Below, in pieces: positions 6,780 to 14,390 of a stretch of DNA of 41,839 nucleotides (position 1 is the stretch's first letter; the number at the start of each line of letters is the position of its first letter). The notes under the pieces are model-generated. The model had not been told where the DNA came from and did not search any database. It was given only the letters and a program-made list of their open reading frames with translations. Source of the DNA: an uncultured Bacilli bacterium. Lineage in GTDB: Bacteria; Bacillota_I; Bacilli_A; RF39; UBA660. The stretch spans positions 1 through 41,839 of the forward strand of contig CAKPKR010000008.1 in the NCBI GenBank assembly GCA_934167465.1, given 5' to 3'. The position numbers were made by a program, and so were the translations under genes.

Positions 6780-8606
6780 ATGACTAATATGCATTTTTCT
6801 ATATGTGGTTTTTTCTGTATATTACTTTTAGCAATAGTATTTTTTTCAAAGAATCGTGTAAAAACTATTGAAACTAGGTTATATGGATTTATGTTAATTT
6901 CTAGTCTTTTAGATGTTATACTGGTTCTTATTGAAATTTCTTTTGGGTATATGCATTTGGAAAATATTCCGATTAATTTGTTAAAATTTCTAAATAAAAT
7001 AGATTTTATCCATTATATTTTATGGCCATCTCTTATGTTTCTATATATATTTAATATTACATATGAAGATGAAAAAAAATATGAAAAAATCAAAAATATC
7101 ATATTAATTTTAAATATCGTTTTCACATTAACAGAATTTTTATTACCAATAGATATAATTAATGAGAGTAATGGTGCTATGGGAGTAGCCGGTATTGGAA
7201 CAAATGTTGTTTATGGTTTCGCATTTTTCTATTTCGTTATAATAATTATCACTTTTCTACTCAATTTTAGAAAAGTAAAAATAACAAAAAAGTATATCCC
7301 ATTTATTGTATTATTTGTTTTTATGGTTATAGCAATGTTCATAAGAAGTATTTCACCAACTTTAATTATATTACCTGCTATAATAATATATATTAATTTA
7401 ATTATGTATTTCACAATAGAAAATCCTGACATGAAATTAATTTCTCAATTAAATGAAGCTAAATCTCAAGCTGAAAAAGCTAATAGTGCTAAAACAGACT
7501 TTTTATCAAGTATGTCACATGAAATAAGAACACCACTAAATGCAATAGTAGGATTCAGTCAAGTATTATCAGAGGAAGATATACCAGACAGTGCTAAAGA
7601 AGAAGTAAATGATATAATATCAGCTTCTGAATCACTATTAGATATCGTAAATGGAATCTTAGATATATCTAAAATAGAAGCTAATAAACTAGAAATAATA
7701 GATAAAGAATATAGTTTTAAAAAAGTATTTGATGAATTAGTCGCATTAACTAAAGCTAGAATGGGAGATAAACCTTTAGACTTTAGATATCATTATGATG
7801 AAACAATACCAGACATTTTATATGGTGACAATGTTAGAGTAAAACAAGTAATACTTAACTTACTAACAAACTCAGTAAAATATACAAAACAAGGATTTGT
7901 AGATTTCAAAGTAAACTCAATCTTAAAAGATGATGTATGTAGATTAATAATATCAGTAGAAGATTCTGGAATTGGAATAAAAAAAGAAAATATTGAAAAA
8001 CTATTTACTAAATTTGAAAGATTTGATGAAAAAAATACAACAATAGAAGGAACAGGATTGGGTTTAGCAATCACCAAAAAATTAGTAAATTTAATGAATG
8101 GTAAAATAGTAGTTCAATCAGTATATGGAAAAGGTTCAAGATTTACAATTGCCATTGATCAAAAAGTAGTAAAGGGTAAAACATTAGAAGATATAGGTCA
8201 AAAAGTAGCAAGTGAATTTAGAGATTTTGATGCTACAGGACTTAGAATATTAGTAGTAGATGATAATAAATTAAATTTAAAAGTTGCTTCAAGGTTACTA
8301 ACAAATTATAAATCAGAAATTATAACAATTGATAATGGTTTTGAAGTAATAGACCGAATTAAAAATGGTGAAAAATTTGATTTAATCTTAATGGATGACA
8401 TGATGCCAAAAATGAGTGGAGTAGAAACTCTACATAAATTAAAAGAAATAGAAAACTATAATATTCCTACAATTGCACTAACTGCAAATGCTATTGAAGG
8501 AATGAGAGAAAAATATTTAAATGAAGGATTTGACGATTACTTGTCAAAACCAATTGATAAATTAGAATTAAATAAAGTAATTAATAAATATTTAAACAAA
8601 AATTAA
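6780..8606 (+). CDS. membrane hybrid histidine kinase (7TM-HisKA-HATPase-REC)
   Basis: 608 residues. The N-terminal 215 residues contain about seven membrane helices. A short coiled linker (SQLNEAKSQAEKAN) leads to HisKA with the phospho-acceptor His247 in SHEIRTPLNAI. The HATPase domain follows with N box NLLTNSVKYT, G1 DSGIGI and G2 GTGLGLAI. A C-terminal receiver (about 490-605) has VVDDN, phospho-acceptor Asp539 in LILMDDMMP and Lys in LSKPID. The signal sensed is unknown; the multi-helix sensor suggests a membrane-associated or lipophilic ligand. The HPt-REC gene 32 nt downstream supplies the missing phosphotransfer domain, so the two encode one phosphorelay. Confidence 0.93.
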   Translation: MTNMHFSICGFFCILLLAIVFFSKNRVKTIETRLYGFMLISSLLDVILVLIEISFGYMHLENIPINLLKFLNKIDFIHYILWPSLMFLYIFNITYEDEKKYEKIKNIILILNIVFTLTEFLLPIDIINESNGAMGVAGIGTNVVYGFAFFYFVIIIITFLLNFRKVKITKKYIPFIVLFVFMVIAMFIRSISPTLIILPAIIIYINLIMYFTIENPDMKLISQLNEAKSQAEKANSAKTDFLSSMSHEIRTPLNAIVGFSQVLSEEDIPDSAKEEVNDIISASESLLDIVNGILDISKIEANKLEIIDKEYSFKKVFDELVALTKARMGDKPLDFRYHYDETIPDILYGDNVRVKQVILNLLTNSVKYTKQGFVDFKVNSILKDDVCRLIISVEDSGIGIKKENIEKLFTKFERFDEKNTTIEGTGLGLAITKKLVNLMNGKIVVQSVYGKGSRFTIAIDQKVVKGKTLEDIGQKVASEFRDFDATGLRILVVDDNKLNLKVASRLLTNYKSEIITIDNGFEVIDRIKNGEKFDLILMDDMMPKMSGVETLHKLKEIENYNIPTIALTANAIEGMREKYLNEGFDDYLSKPIDKLELNKVINKYLNKN

Positions 8607-8638
8607 TTATTTATGTTATAATTTAAGTAGGTGATAAT

Positions 8639-9412
8639 ATGAAAGATGTAAATATTTTAAAAAACAATGGTGTCGATGTAGACAAAAGTTTAGAATTATT
8701 TGGCGATATGGAAATGTATGATGATACTTTAAATGAATTTTTAAATGGTGTTACAGAAAAATTAGAAAATATAAAAAAATATAAAGAAGCATCTGATATG
8801 GCTAACTATGCTATACTAGTTCATTCTTTAAAAAGTGATGCTAGATATTTAGGATTTACTAAATTAGCTGAATTAGCTTACAATCATGAAATAAAAAGCA
8901 AAGAAAATGATGTTAATTATGTATATGATAATTATGATTCATTGATGGAAGAAGCTAATAGAATAGTTAAATTAGCAAGCACATACGCTGGTGTTGAATG
9001 TAAAATATCAGAAGAACCAAAAAATAATGTTCCAAAAGATAAAACTATATTAGTTGTAGATGATTCAACATTAATAAGAAGTTTTATTCAAAAAGTATTT
9101 GATGATACATATGAAGTAAAAATGGCAAATGATGGTTTAGAAGCAATTAATATAATTAATAGTGATTCTGAACATAAAATAATAGGAATGTTATTAGATT
9201 TAAATATGCCAAATGTTAATGGATTTCAAGTATTAGAATACTTTAAACAAAATGGATTGTTTACTAAAGTTCCAGTTTCTATTATAACTGGTGATGACGC
9301 TAAAGAAACAGTAGATAGAGCATTTACTTATCCAATAGTAGATGTACTTGCTAAACCTTTTAATGAACGTGATGTTAAAAGAGTAGTAGAAAAAACTATT
9401 GAATTTATGTAA
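8639..9412 (+). CDS. HPt-receiver phosphorelay protein
   Basis: 257 residues. The N-terminal HPt helical bundle (about 1-105) has phospho-acceptor His62 in LVHSLKSDARYLG. The C-terminal receiver (about 135-257) has VVDDS, phospho-acceptor Asp187 in LLDLNMP, Thr in SIITGDD and Lys in LAKPF. There is no DNA-binding or enzymatic output domain, so the final target must be encoded elsewhere or the output is protein-protein interaction. It probably takes phosphate from the hybrid kinase immediately upstream. A TGTTATAAT extended -10 just before the gene may add its own promoter. A terminator follows the stop codon directly. Confidence 0.92.
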   Translation: MKDVNILKNNGVDVDKSLELFGDMEMYDDTLNEFLNGVTEKLENIKKYKEASDMANYAILVHSLKSDARYLGFTKLAELAYNHEIKSKENDVNYVYDNYDSLMEEANRIVKLASTYAGVECKISEEPKNNVPKDKTILVVDDSTLIRSFIQKVFDDTYEVKMANDGLEAINIINSDSEHKIIGMLLDLNMPNVNGFQVLEYFKQNGLFTKVPVSIITGDDAKETVDRAFTYPIVDVLAKPFNERDVKRVVEKTIEFM

Positions 9413-9440
9413 GAAAAGATTATTCTTTTCTTTTTTTTTA
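9411..9440 (+). terminator. terminator of the phosphorelay operon
   Basis: AAGAAAAGA (9411-9419), loop TTAT, TCTTTTCTT (9424-9432), then a long T run. The first arm overlaps the HPt-REC stop codon. Confidence 0.9.
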
Positions 9441-9520
9441 CTAAAAATTAAAAAAAATTTCTTTTTTTTAAGGAAATCGAAAAGTTTTGTCTAATAATTT
9501 TAATGAGGAGGTGAAAAGGT

Positions 9521-11512
9521 TTGAAAAAATATCCTTTTGTAAAACAAGATAATATTAAAGACTGTGGAGTAGCATCACTACTTTCGATAATTAAATATTA
9601 TGGTGGTTTAATTTCGATTCAAAAATTAAGAGAAATGACGAAAACAAATAAAAATGGAACAACCGCTTATCATTTAATTGAAACAGCGAAAAATCTTGGA
9701 TTTGAAAGTTATGGAATTAGATGTAAAATAGAAGAATTTAAACAAATAAATTTTCCAGCCATTGCTCATACAATTATCGACAAAACATATAAACATTTTG
9801 TTGTAATTTATGATGTTGATTTTAAAAAGCAAAAAATAATTATTTCAGATCCTATGATAGGTATTAAAAAAGTGAAATTTAATGAATTTAAAGAAATATA
9901 CAATGATATTTTAATAATTATGTACCCAGTAAAAAAAATTAATTATGAAAAAAATCAAAATATATTTTTAAAAACATTAAAAAAACAATTTTTAAACAAA
10001 AGAATTATTTTAATATTAGTAATGTCACTTTTATATGTAATTTTAAATTTAATAACAATTATGTTTTTAAAAAATTTAAAACTATTATCGTTTTGTTTCT
10101 TTTTTATCCTTCTAAAAATAGTTTTAGATTATCTAAAAAATAAATCAGTTATTGATTTTAATTACAAAACAAATCTTAATATTACAAAAGAGGTATTTAG
10201 TAAAATCATTAAACTTCCTTATAATTTCTATCGCAATATAACAACAGGAGATATGATATCTAGAATTAATGATTTACAAAATATTGAAAACATGTTACTT
10301 GCAATTTTGATTAGTTATTTTCTAAATTTTAACTTAGTAATAGCTTCAAGTATTTTAATTTGTTTTGTTAGTTTTAAAATATTTATAATTTTATTTATAA
10401 CTAGTTTGCTCTATTTTTTATTAAATAAAATATTTAGTAAAAAAATAGAATTAAATGTTGAAGAAGAAAAACTATCTAAAGAAAAATTATTTTCTAATTT
10501 AACAGAATGTATATCTGGATTTGAAACTATAAAAGGATTAAATATTGAAGATGAAATAATTGACAAAATAAATGGAATTAATAAAGAATATGAAACTAAA
10601 ATAAAAAATACAAGTAATAAATACAATCTATTTTTAACATTAAAAAATTCTATTTATAATTTTAGTAATATTTTAATTCTATTAAATTCATTAATATTAA
10701 TTAACAATAAAATAATTACAATTAATGAATTAATTATGATTAATTTTCTTATTCCTTATTTTTTAGAACCATTAAATGAAATTATTGATAATATTAAAAA
10801 TTTAAAAGAAGTTATTATTTTAATAAGAAAAATTAATGAGTTATATTATGACCAAATAGAAATAAAAAATTATGAATTTGTAAATAAAATAGAATTTAAA
10901 AATGTTAATTATAGTAATGAAGAAAGTATATTAGAAAATATTAATTTTAAAATTAATAATGGTGAAAAAATTATGATTATGGGTAATAGTGGAAGTGGAA
11001 AAACAACATTATTAAAATTAATTAAAAATTATTATAAAGCTAATGGAGTATATATAAATGATAATGAAAATATAAATAATAAAAATATATTATATGTTTC
11101 TCAAAATGAAATTTTATTTACTGATACTCTTTATAATAATATAACATTAGGAAAAAATGTTGATGTTAGAGAATTTGAAAAAGTAATTGATATTTGTCAT
11201 ATTAATGAAATAATTAAAGAGAAAAAAATAGGTTACAATATGTTAATAGAAGAAAATGGTTTTAATATATCTGGTGGTGAAAAACAAAGAATTATATTAG
11301 CTCGTACTTTATTAACACATTCAAATGTACTTTTGTTAGATGAATCATTAAGCGAAGTAGATATTAATTTGGAAAGAAAAATTTTAAAAAAATTATTAAA
11401 ATTAAACAAAACCATTTTATTAGTCTCACATAGAAATAATAATTTAGATTTATTCGATAAATTATTTACTATAAAAGATAAAAAATTGGAAATTTATGAA
11501 AGGAGTGATTAG
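9521..11512 (+). CDS. bacteriocin/peptide ABC exporter with C39 leader peptidase
   Basis: 663 residues, TTG start supported by GAGGAGGTG. The N-terminal C39 peptidase domain (about 1-135) has catalytic Cys15 in KDCGVASL, His in HFVVIYDV and Asp in SDPMIG. The transmembrane domain follows (about 145-430), then the ATPase domain with Walker A GNSGSGKTTL, signature ISGGEKQR, Walker B VLLLDES and switch His in LVSHR. Such exporters cut double-glycine leaders while exporting bacteriocins or pheromones. Two small genes with perfect double-glycine leaders lie 190-315 nt downstream, so their products are the likely cargo. The NBD position after LLLDES reads LSEVD, close to the consensus D-loop. Very AT-rich codon use, similar to its neighbours. 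Confidence 0.94.
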   Translation: MKKYPFVKQDNIKDCGVASLLSIIKYYGGLISIQKLREMTKTNKNGTTAYHLIETAKNLGFESYGIRCKIEEFKQINFPAIAHTIIDKTYKHFVVIYDVDFKKQKIIISDPMIGIKKVKFNEFKEIYNDILIIMYPVKKINYEKNQNIFLKTLKKQFLNKRIILILVMSLLYVILNLITIMFLKNLKLLSFCFFFILLKIVLDYLKNKSVIDFNYKTNLNITKEVFSKIIKLPYNFYRNITTGDMISRINDLQNIENMLLAILISYFLNFNLVIASSILICFVSFKIFIILFITSLLYFLLNKIFSKKIELNVEEEKLSKEKLFSNLTECISGFETIKGLNIEDEIIDKINGINKEYETKIKNTSNKYNLFLTLKNSIYNFSNILILLNSLILINNKIITINELIMINFLIPYFLEPLNEIIDNIKNLKEVIILIRKINELYYDQIEIKNYEFVNKIEFKNVNYSNEESILENINFKINNGEKIMIMGNSGSGKTTLLKLIKNYYKANGVYINDNENINNKNILYVSQNEILFTDTLYNNITLGKNVDVREFEKVIDICHINEIIKEKKIGYNMLIEENGFNISGGEKQRIILARTLLTHSNVLLLDESLSEVDINLERKILKKLLKLNKTILLVSHRNNNLDLFDKLFTIKDKKLEIYERSD

Positions 11513-11541
11513 ATGTTATTCAGAAGATTTATGAAATTAAC

Positions 11542-11718
11542 ATGTATGATATTATGGATGCTATTCAATTAGAAGAAGAAAATAATGTTGTGATAGAAAT
11601 AGATATTGACGAGATGATCGAGGAATATGATAATATTATATTTAGAATTACTTGTCAAGATGAGTTACTAAAAGAATTAGAGTTGGAGGAATTATTAAAT
11701 TATGAAGAAGATAAATGA
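11542..11718 (+). CDS. small acidic protein of the bacteriocin locus (start uncertain)
   Basis: 58 codons from ATG 11542, strongly acidic (for example IEIDIDEMIEEYD and KELELEELL). The only good ribosome-binding site (GAAAGGAGTG) precedes a different-frame ATG at 11513, which yields 19 codons and stops at TAG. One extra base between 11513 and 11542 would fuse that start to the acidic frame, so this may be a frameshifted gene, a sequencing error, or a gene started at 11542 by coupling to the exporter. It overlaps the first bacteriocin gene by 17 nt. Function unknown; an accessory or immunity role is only a guess from position. Confidence 0.45.
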   Translation: MYDIMDAIQLEEENNVVIEIDIDEMIEEYDNIIFRITCQDELLKELELEELLNYEEDK

Positions 11719-11836
11719 CGATGAATTAAAACAAATCGAAGCAGGTGGTATTGGTTGGGGATTAATATTAGGTGGAGTAGTAACATTTTTAATTGGAATA
11801 TTTGATGGTATAACGAGGCCTTTAGCATGTCATTAG
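11702..11836 (+). CDS. double-glycine-leader bacteriocin peptide A
   Basis: 44 codons. The leader MKKINDDELKQIEAGG matches the C39-processed pattern (L at -7, I at -4, GG at -2/-1). The predicted mature peptide has 28 residues, starts IGWGLILGG and ends LACH, is hydrophobic and contains a GxxxG motif (GLILG). A GGAGG box lies 12 nt before the ATG. Its last ten bases overlap the start of peptide B. Pairing with B and shared GxxxG motifs suggest the two halves of a class IIb two-peptide bacteriocin. A signalling peptide is the main alternative. Confidence 0.8.
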   Translation: MKKINDDELKQIEAGGIGWGLILGGVVTFLIGIFDGITRPLACH

Positions 11837-11979
11837 AAAAAGAAGAATTATTAAGTATTACTGGTGGTTCTACTGCTGCTTATATAACAGCTTTAGTAAG
11901 AGGTATTAATACGATATTAGAATTAGGCCGTAGTCTTGGAACTGCTTTTAGAAGAGTATTTACTGGTAAAATTTGTTAA
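11827..11979 (+). CDS. double-glycine-leader bacteriocin peptide B
   Basis: 50 codons. The leader MSLEKEELLSITGG ends in a double glycine with the correct hydrophobic spacing. The mature peptide (36 residues, beginning STAAYITALV) is cationic and amphipathic with a GxxxG motif (GRSLG) and a C-terminal Cys. GAGG lies about 9 nt upstream. It overlaps peptide A by ten bases in another frame, implying coupled, near-equal expression, as expected for a two-component bacteriocin. No close relative is recognised, so the mature sequence may be new. Confidence 0.8.
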   Translation: MSLEKEELLSITGGSTAAYITALVRGINTILELGRSLGTAFRRVFTGKIC

Positions 11980-12070
11980 AAAAATCTTAATATTAATTAT
12001 TTTACTCCTAGTTGGAGAAGTATTAGGAGTTTATTTAAACCAATTTATAAATGGTATCTGTTGTATATAA
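11963..12070 (+). CDS. possible tiny membrane (immunity-like) peptide, non-ATG start
   Basis: An open frame overlapping the end of peptide B encodes a short hydrophobic helix (KKILILIILLLVGEVLG) and ends GICCI. No ATG, GTG or TTG start is available; CTG at 11963 would give 35 residues. Two-peptide bacteriocins normally have a small membrane immunity protein at this position, but without a normal start codon this may be non-coding or a remnant. Confidence 0.25.
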   Translation: MVKFVKKILILIILLLVGEVLGVYLNQFINGICCI

Positions 12071-12093
12071 AAAATCTTTATGACTTATTTATT

Positions 12094-12131
12094 AAAAAGT
12101 TAAAAGAATAATAAATCTTTTAACTTTTTAT
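12094..12131 (+). terminator. strong terminator of the bacteriocin operon
   Basis: A perfect 14-bp stem (12094-12107 with 12116-12129) whose 3' arm ends in a T run. Because the arms are A/T-rich on both sides it could work in both directions. Confidence 0.88.
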
Positions 12132-12272
12132 ATTAATTCTATATTTTGTAATTTTTGTCGGAATTTGTATGTAAAAAAATAGATGAAAATAATGAAAAGT
12201 ATAGTAGAATATAAAGCGATATATTTAATTGGTGTTAGTGCATTCCTTCTAGAATAAGAAGGTGGTGATATT

Positions 12273-12350
12273 ATGACAAAAAGAGAAATATCTTTATTTT
12301 TAATAATAATTCTATTATTTGTTATAATTTTTACTTTATTATATAAATAA
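12273..12350 (+). CDS. 25-residue hydrophobic toxin-like peptide, copy 1
   Basis: Begins MTKREISLFLII and ends IFTLLYK: a charged N-terminus, one membrane helix and a short charged end, like the small toxins of type I systems (Fst, TxpA, Ldr, hok-type). GAAGGTGGTGATATT provides a ribosome-binding site that is partly held in a leader hairpin. The same frame is conserved in copies 3 and 4 with mostly conservative changes, which supports real coding. Membrane toxicity is inferred, not shown. Confidence 0.7.
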   Translation: MTKREISLFLIIILLFVIIFTLLYK

Positions 12351-12463
12351 AAAAATGCACTATCACAGGGGGGATAGTGCTTTCCTAAACAAACTTAGGA
12401 ATGTATCTAACTCTTGTAACAATTAGATATATCCTTTTTTATTGTATGAGTAATAACTCATCT
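12349..12463 (-). ncRNA. predicted antisense antitoxin RNA, copy 1
   Basis: The reverse-strand promoter TTGAAA-17-TATCAT (12498 down to 12470) would start an RNA of about 115 nt near 12463. It would fold into the ATGAGTTATTACTCAT hairpin, the complement of the toxin terminator hairpin, and end at GCACTATC/GATAGTGC followed by U7. It is fully complementary to the 3' tail of the toxin mRNA. Ends are estimated from the promoter and terminator. Confidence 0.65.
12398..12441 (+). terminator. toxin mRNA terminator, copy 1
   Basis: GGAATGTATCTAA (12398-12410) pairs with TTAGATATATCC (12423-12434) with one bulge, followed by T6. The same hairpin occurs in all four cassettes. Confidence 0.8.
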
Positions 12464-12549
12464 ATATACATGATAACATTTTAAAAATATTTTTTCAATA
12501 ATATTATAAAATAAATTGTAAAAATTTAAAACACGAACAAAATTTCTGC

Positions 12550-12581
12550 TTGACTTTTACGTCTGGGGGGGGGGGTAAGAT
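12550..12581 (+). promoter_or_regulatory. poly-G spacer promoter 2 (phase-variable type)
   Basis: TTGACT (12550-12555) and TAAGAT (12576-12581) are separated by 20 nt ending in G11 (12565-12575), one G more than the other five copies. CGAACAAAATTTCT lies just upstream, as in copies 3-6. A 20-nt spacer is expected to be poorly active. Confidence 0.85.
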
Positions 12582-12605
12582 AGTATTGGAAAGTAGGAAT
12601 TTATA

Positions 12606-13088
12606 ATGAAAAAAATAATAAAAAGCAGAATATTTTTAATACTAATATGTAGTTTAATATTTACGAGTGTTGGTGTATACGCTGCAACAACATATAAAGC
12701 AAGTGATGTAGTATATAATGCAAGTAATGGAACAAGTATGAATGTAGAGGATGCCTTAAATGAATTATATAGTTCTAAAAATAATCAGTTATCTAGTATT
12801 TCTTTTGATTTAGTTGCTGATGATTTTATAAGTGCTACATCTGATTATGGTGTGACATCTGGTGTTGATATGTCAATACCCTTTGTATATAAATATGCTG
12901 AAATTGAAGTGACTTCAGCAACTGCTAATTATGCATATATAGTGATAACTGGTGGAGAAAAAGAAGGAAAATATTCTAATGTAACAAAAATTTCAAATAT
13001 CACAAACATGACTAATATTGCTATTAGAGCTGGTACTGGTTATCATATGCATTACAAATGTATTGCCAAAGTAACATTTTATTTTTGA
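12606..13088 (+). CDS. poly-G-controlled secreted protein, paralogue 2
   Basis: 160 residues. Signal peptide about 1-26 ending VYA, then the shared neck (TYKASDV, YNASNGTS, ALNELY to about residue 55). The ectodomain (about 60-160) is predicted beta-rich (for example AYIVITGG and CIAKVTFYF) and is unrelated by eye to the other five. No anchor motif. The ATG follows GTAGGAATTTATA. It sits directly downstream of toxin-like cassette copy 1 and upstream of paralogue 3. Function unknown. Confidence 0.8.
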   Translation: MKKIIKSRIFLILICSLIFTSVGVYAATTYKASDVVYNASNGTSMNVEDALNELYSSKNNQLSSISFDLVADDFISATSDYGVTSGVDMSIPFVYKYAEIEVTSATANYAYIVITGGEKEGKYSNVTKISNITNMTNIAIRAGTGYHMHYKCIAKVTFYF

Positions 13089-13102
13089 TAATTTTGTTTT
13101 GT

Positions 13103-13135
13103 AAAAGTATACGATTAATTGTATGCTTTTATTTT
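13103..13135 (+). terminator. terminator after paralogue 2
   Basis: AAAAGTATAC (13103-13112) pairs with GTATGCTTTT (13121-13130, one T.G pair), followed by ATTTTT. Confidence 0.75.
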
Positions 13136-13183
13136 TAATAAAATACATATATAAATTAAAAAATACACGAACAAAATTTCTGC

Positions 13184-13214
13184 TTGATTTTTACGTCTGG
13201 GGGGGGGGTATAAT
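13184..13214 (+). promoter_or_regulatory. poly-G spacer promoter 3 (phase-variable type)
   Basis: TTGATT (13184-13189) and a perfect TATAAT (13209-13214) with a 19-nt spacer ending in G10 (13199-13208). Upstream CGAACAAAATTTCT is present. Downstream sequence matches promoter 5 rather than the others, defining a second promoter subtype. Confidence 0.87.
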
Positions 13215-13236
13215 CTAAGTAGGATAGGTGTTATAA

Positions 13237-14058
13237 ATGAAAAAAATAATAAAGAAGAAAATAATTTTAATAGTAATATTATGCATAATAAGCTGTAGTA
13301 TAGGAGTATATGCCGCAACCACATATAAAGCAAGTGATGTAGTATATAATGCAAGTGACGGAACAAGCATGAATGTAAATGATGCTTTAAATGAATTATA
13401 TAATAAAAGTGGAAATAAAGGATACTATTATTATTACGAAAATGGAACAGCAGTTTATTATAATCCAGTAAGTGGAACAAAATGTAATGCTAGTGAAGCT
13501 GTAAGTACAACAGGAACAAAAACAGGATGTATGAAATGGTATACGTTTAACGATGATAGTGAATCATCGACAATAAATTTGATATTAGACCATAATACAA
13601 CTGCTGTAATCGCATGGTATTCAAGTGAAAAAAATATATTATATGAAGATAGTAATGCAAAAACAGAAGTTGATAAATTAGTAAGCGTTTCTAAGTGGAG
13701 AGATGTTCCTAGACTGATAAGTGTTGATGAAATATTGAAAATAACAGGAAAGAAAAACTTTGATAGCACAGATTATAAAAGCCCATATTATTTAGATAAT
13801 AATAGCACATCAAGAACATCAAGTTCCTCAGTTCCTAGTAGATATGCTTGGTTATTTGATTATACATTTAGCTGTACAAGTTCTGGTTGTAGTATAGCAG
13901 ATTCAAGCACTTCTGGTTATTGGACATCAACAAATCGTGGGACTTCTTCAGAAGTATGGCAAATAAGTTCTAGTGGTCAATTGAAATGTCGAGGTGCTTC
14001 TTATGTTGATCATGGCATTCGTCCAGTAATAACAATTTCAAAATCAATAATTTCTTAA
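13237..14058 (+). CDS. poly-G-controlled secreted protein, paralogue 3 (C-lectin-like ectodomain)
   Basis: 273 residues. Signal peptide ending VYA, the shared neck to about residue 54, then a large ectodomain from about 65 to 273. It starts YYNPVSGTKC, contains LDHNTTAVIAWY and VPRLISVDEI, and ends YWTSTNRG ... HGIRPVITI. The C-terminal YW..T to G.RPV pattern resembles DUF6273/FGE-type C-lectin-like folds. Four Cys residues may form disulfides, fitting export. The same domain occurs in paralogue 4, with the segment between YWTST and GIRPVI strongly different. Ligand binding is inferred from the fold. The ATG follows AGGATAGGTG. Confidence 0.8.
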   Translation: MKKIIKKKIILIVILCIISCSIGVYAATTYKASDVVYNASDGTSMNVNDALNELYNKSGNKGYYYYYENGTAVYYNPVSGTKCNASEAVSTTGTKTGCMKWYTFNDDSESSTINLILDHNTTAVIAWYSSEKNILYEDSNAKTEVDKLVSVSKWRDVPRLISVDEILKITGKKNFDSTDYKSPYYLDNNSTSRTSSSSVPSRYAWLFDYTFSCTSSGCSIADSSTSGYWTSTNRGTSSEVWQISSSGQLKCRGASYVDHGIRPVITISKSIIS

Positions 14059-14086
14059 AAATGTCTAAAAATAGACATTTTTCTTT
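14057..14086 (+). terminator. terminator after paralogue 3
   Basis: AAAAATGTCTA (14057-14067) pairs with TAGACATTTTT (14072-14082); perfect 11-bp stem. Confidence 0.85.
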
Positions 14087-14104
14087 ATAAACAAAAGAAA
14101 AATG

Positions 14105-14133
14105 TTGAAAAACAAAAATAAAAGTGCTATACT
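14105..14133 (+). promoter_or_regulatory. rpsU promoter
   Basis: TTGAAA (14105-14110) and TATACT (14128-14133) with a 17-nt spacer, 27 nt before the rpsU start. Confidence 0.75.
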
Positions 14134-14160
14134 ATCTGTAGTCGAGAAGGGAGGGATATC

Positions 14161-14355
14161 GTGACAAAAGTAATCGTTAAAAATGGAAATGTTGAAGGTG
14201 CATTAAGAGTTGTAAAACAAAAAAGTGCAAAAGATGGTTCCTCTAAAAAACTTCGTGAAAGACAAGAGGGTTATATGAAACCTGGTGTAAAAAGAAGATT
14301 AGCTAAAAAAGAAGCTATAAAAAATAGTAGAAGAAGACAAAGAGAAAATTACTAA
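14161..14355 (+). CDS. rpsU: 30S ribosomal protein S21
   Basis: 64-residue S21 with a GTG start after GGGAGGGAT. The VKNGNVEGALRVVKQK start and the basic Arg/Lys-rich C-terminus (RRLAKKEAIKNSRRRQ) are typical. A terminator hairpin begins at the stop codon, so the downstream yqeY is probably expressed by read-through. The rpsU-yqeY order is common in Bacillota. Confidence 0.95.
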   Translation: MTKVIVKNGNVEGALRVVKQKSAKDGSSKKLRERQEGYMKPGVKRRLAKKEAIKNSRRRQRENY

Positions 14356-14375
14356 GAGCTTTATAGCTCTTTTAT
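14355..14375 (+). terminator. terminator or attenuator between rpsU and yqeY
   Basis: AGAGCT (14355-14360), loop TTAT, AGCTCT (14365-14370), then TTTTATT. Short stem, so partial read-through is likely. Confidence 0.6.
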
Positions 14376-14390
14376 TGAAAGGAAATATAT

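Larger units (their letters stand above)
12151..12503 (+). repeat. type I toxin-antitoxin-like cassette, copy 1
   Basis: First of four related copies. In order: TGTCGGA box (12156-12162), toxin -10 TAGAAT (12205-12210), leader with GATATATTTAATTG and a CCTTCT/AGAAGG hairpin that takes in part of the ribosome-binding site, toxin ORF (12273-12350), hairpin GCACTATC/GATAGTGC (12357-12380), hairpin 12398-12434 followed by T6, and a reverse promoter (-10 at 12470-12475, -35 at 12493-12498, 17-nt spacer). The overlapping convergent design resembles par/Fst and txpA/ratA loci. It fills the gap between the bacteriocin terminator and the poly-G promoter of paralogue 2. Confidence 0.75.

Noticed and set aside
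13115..13480. Reverse-strand open frames across the poly-G promoters and signal peptides (also 22426-22623), containing PPP from the C tract.
   Set aside because: They are antisense shadows of the conserved signal-peptide region and have no ribosome-binding site; leucine/histidine-rich composition is an AT-strand artefact.
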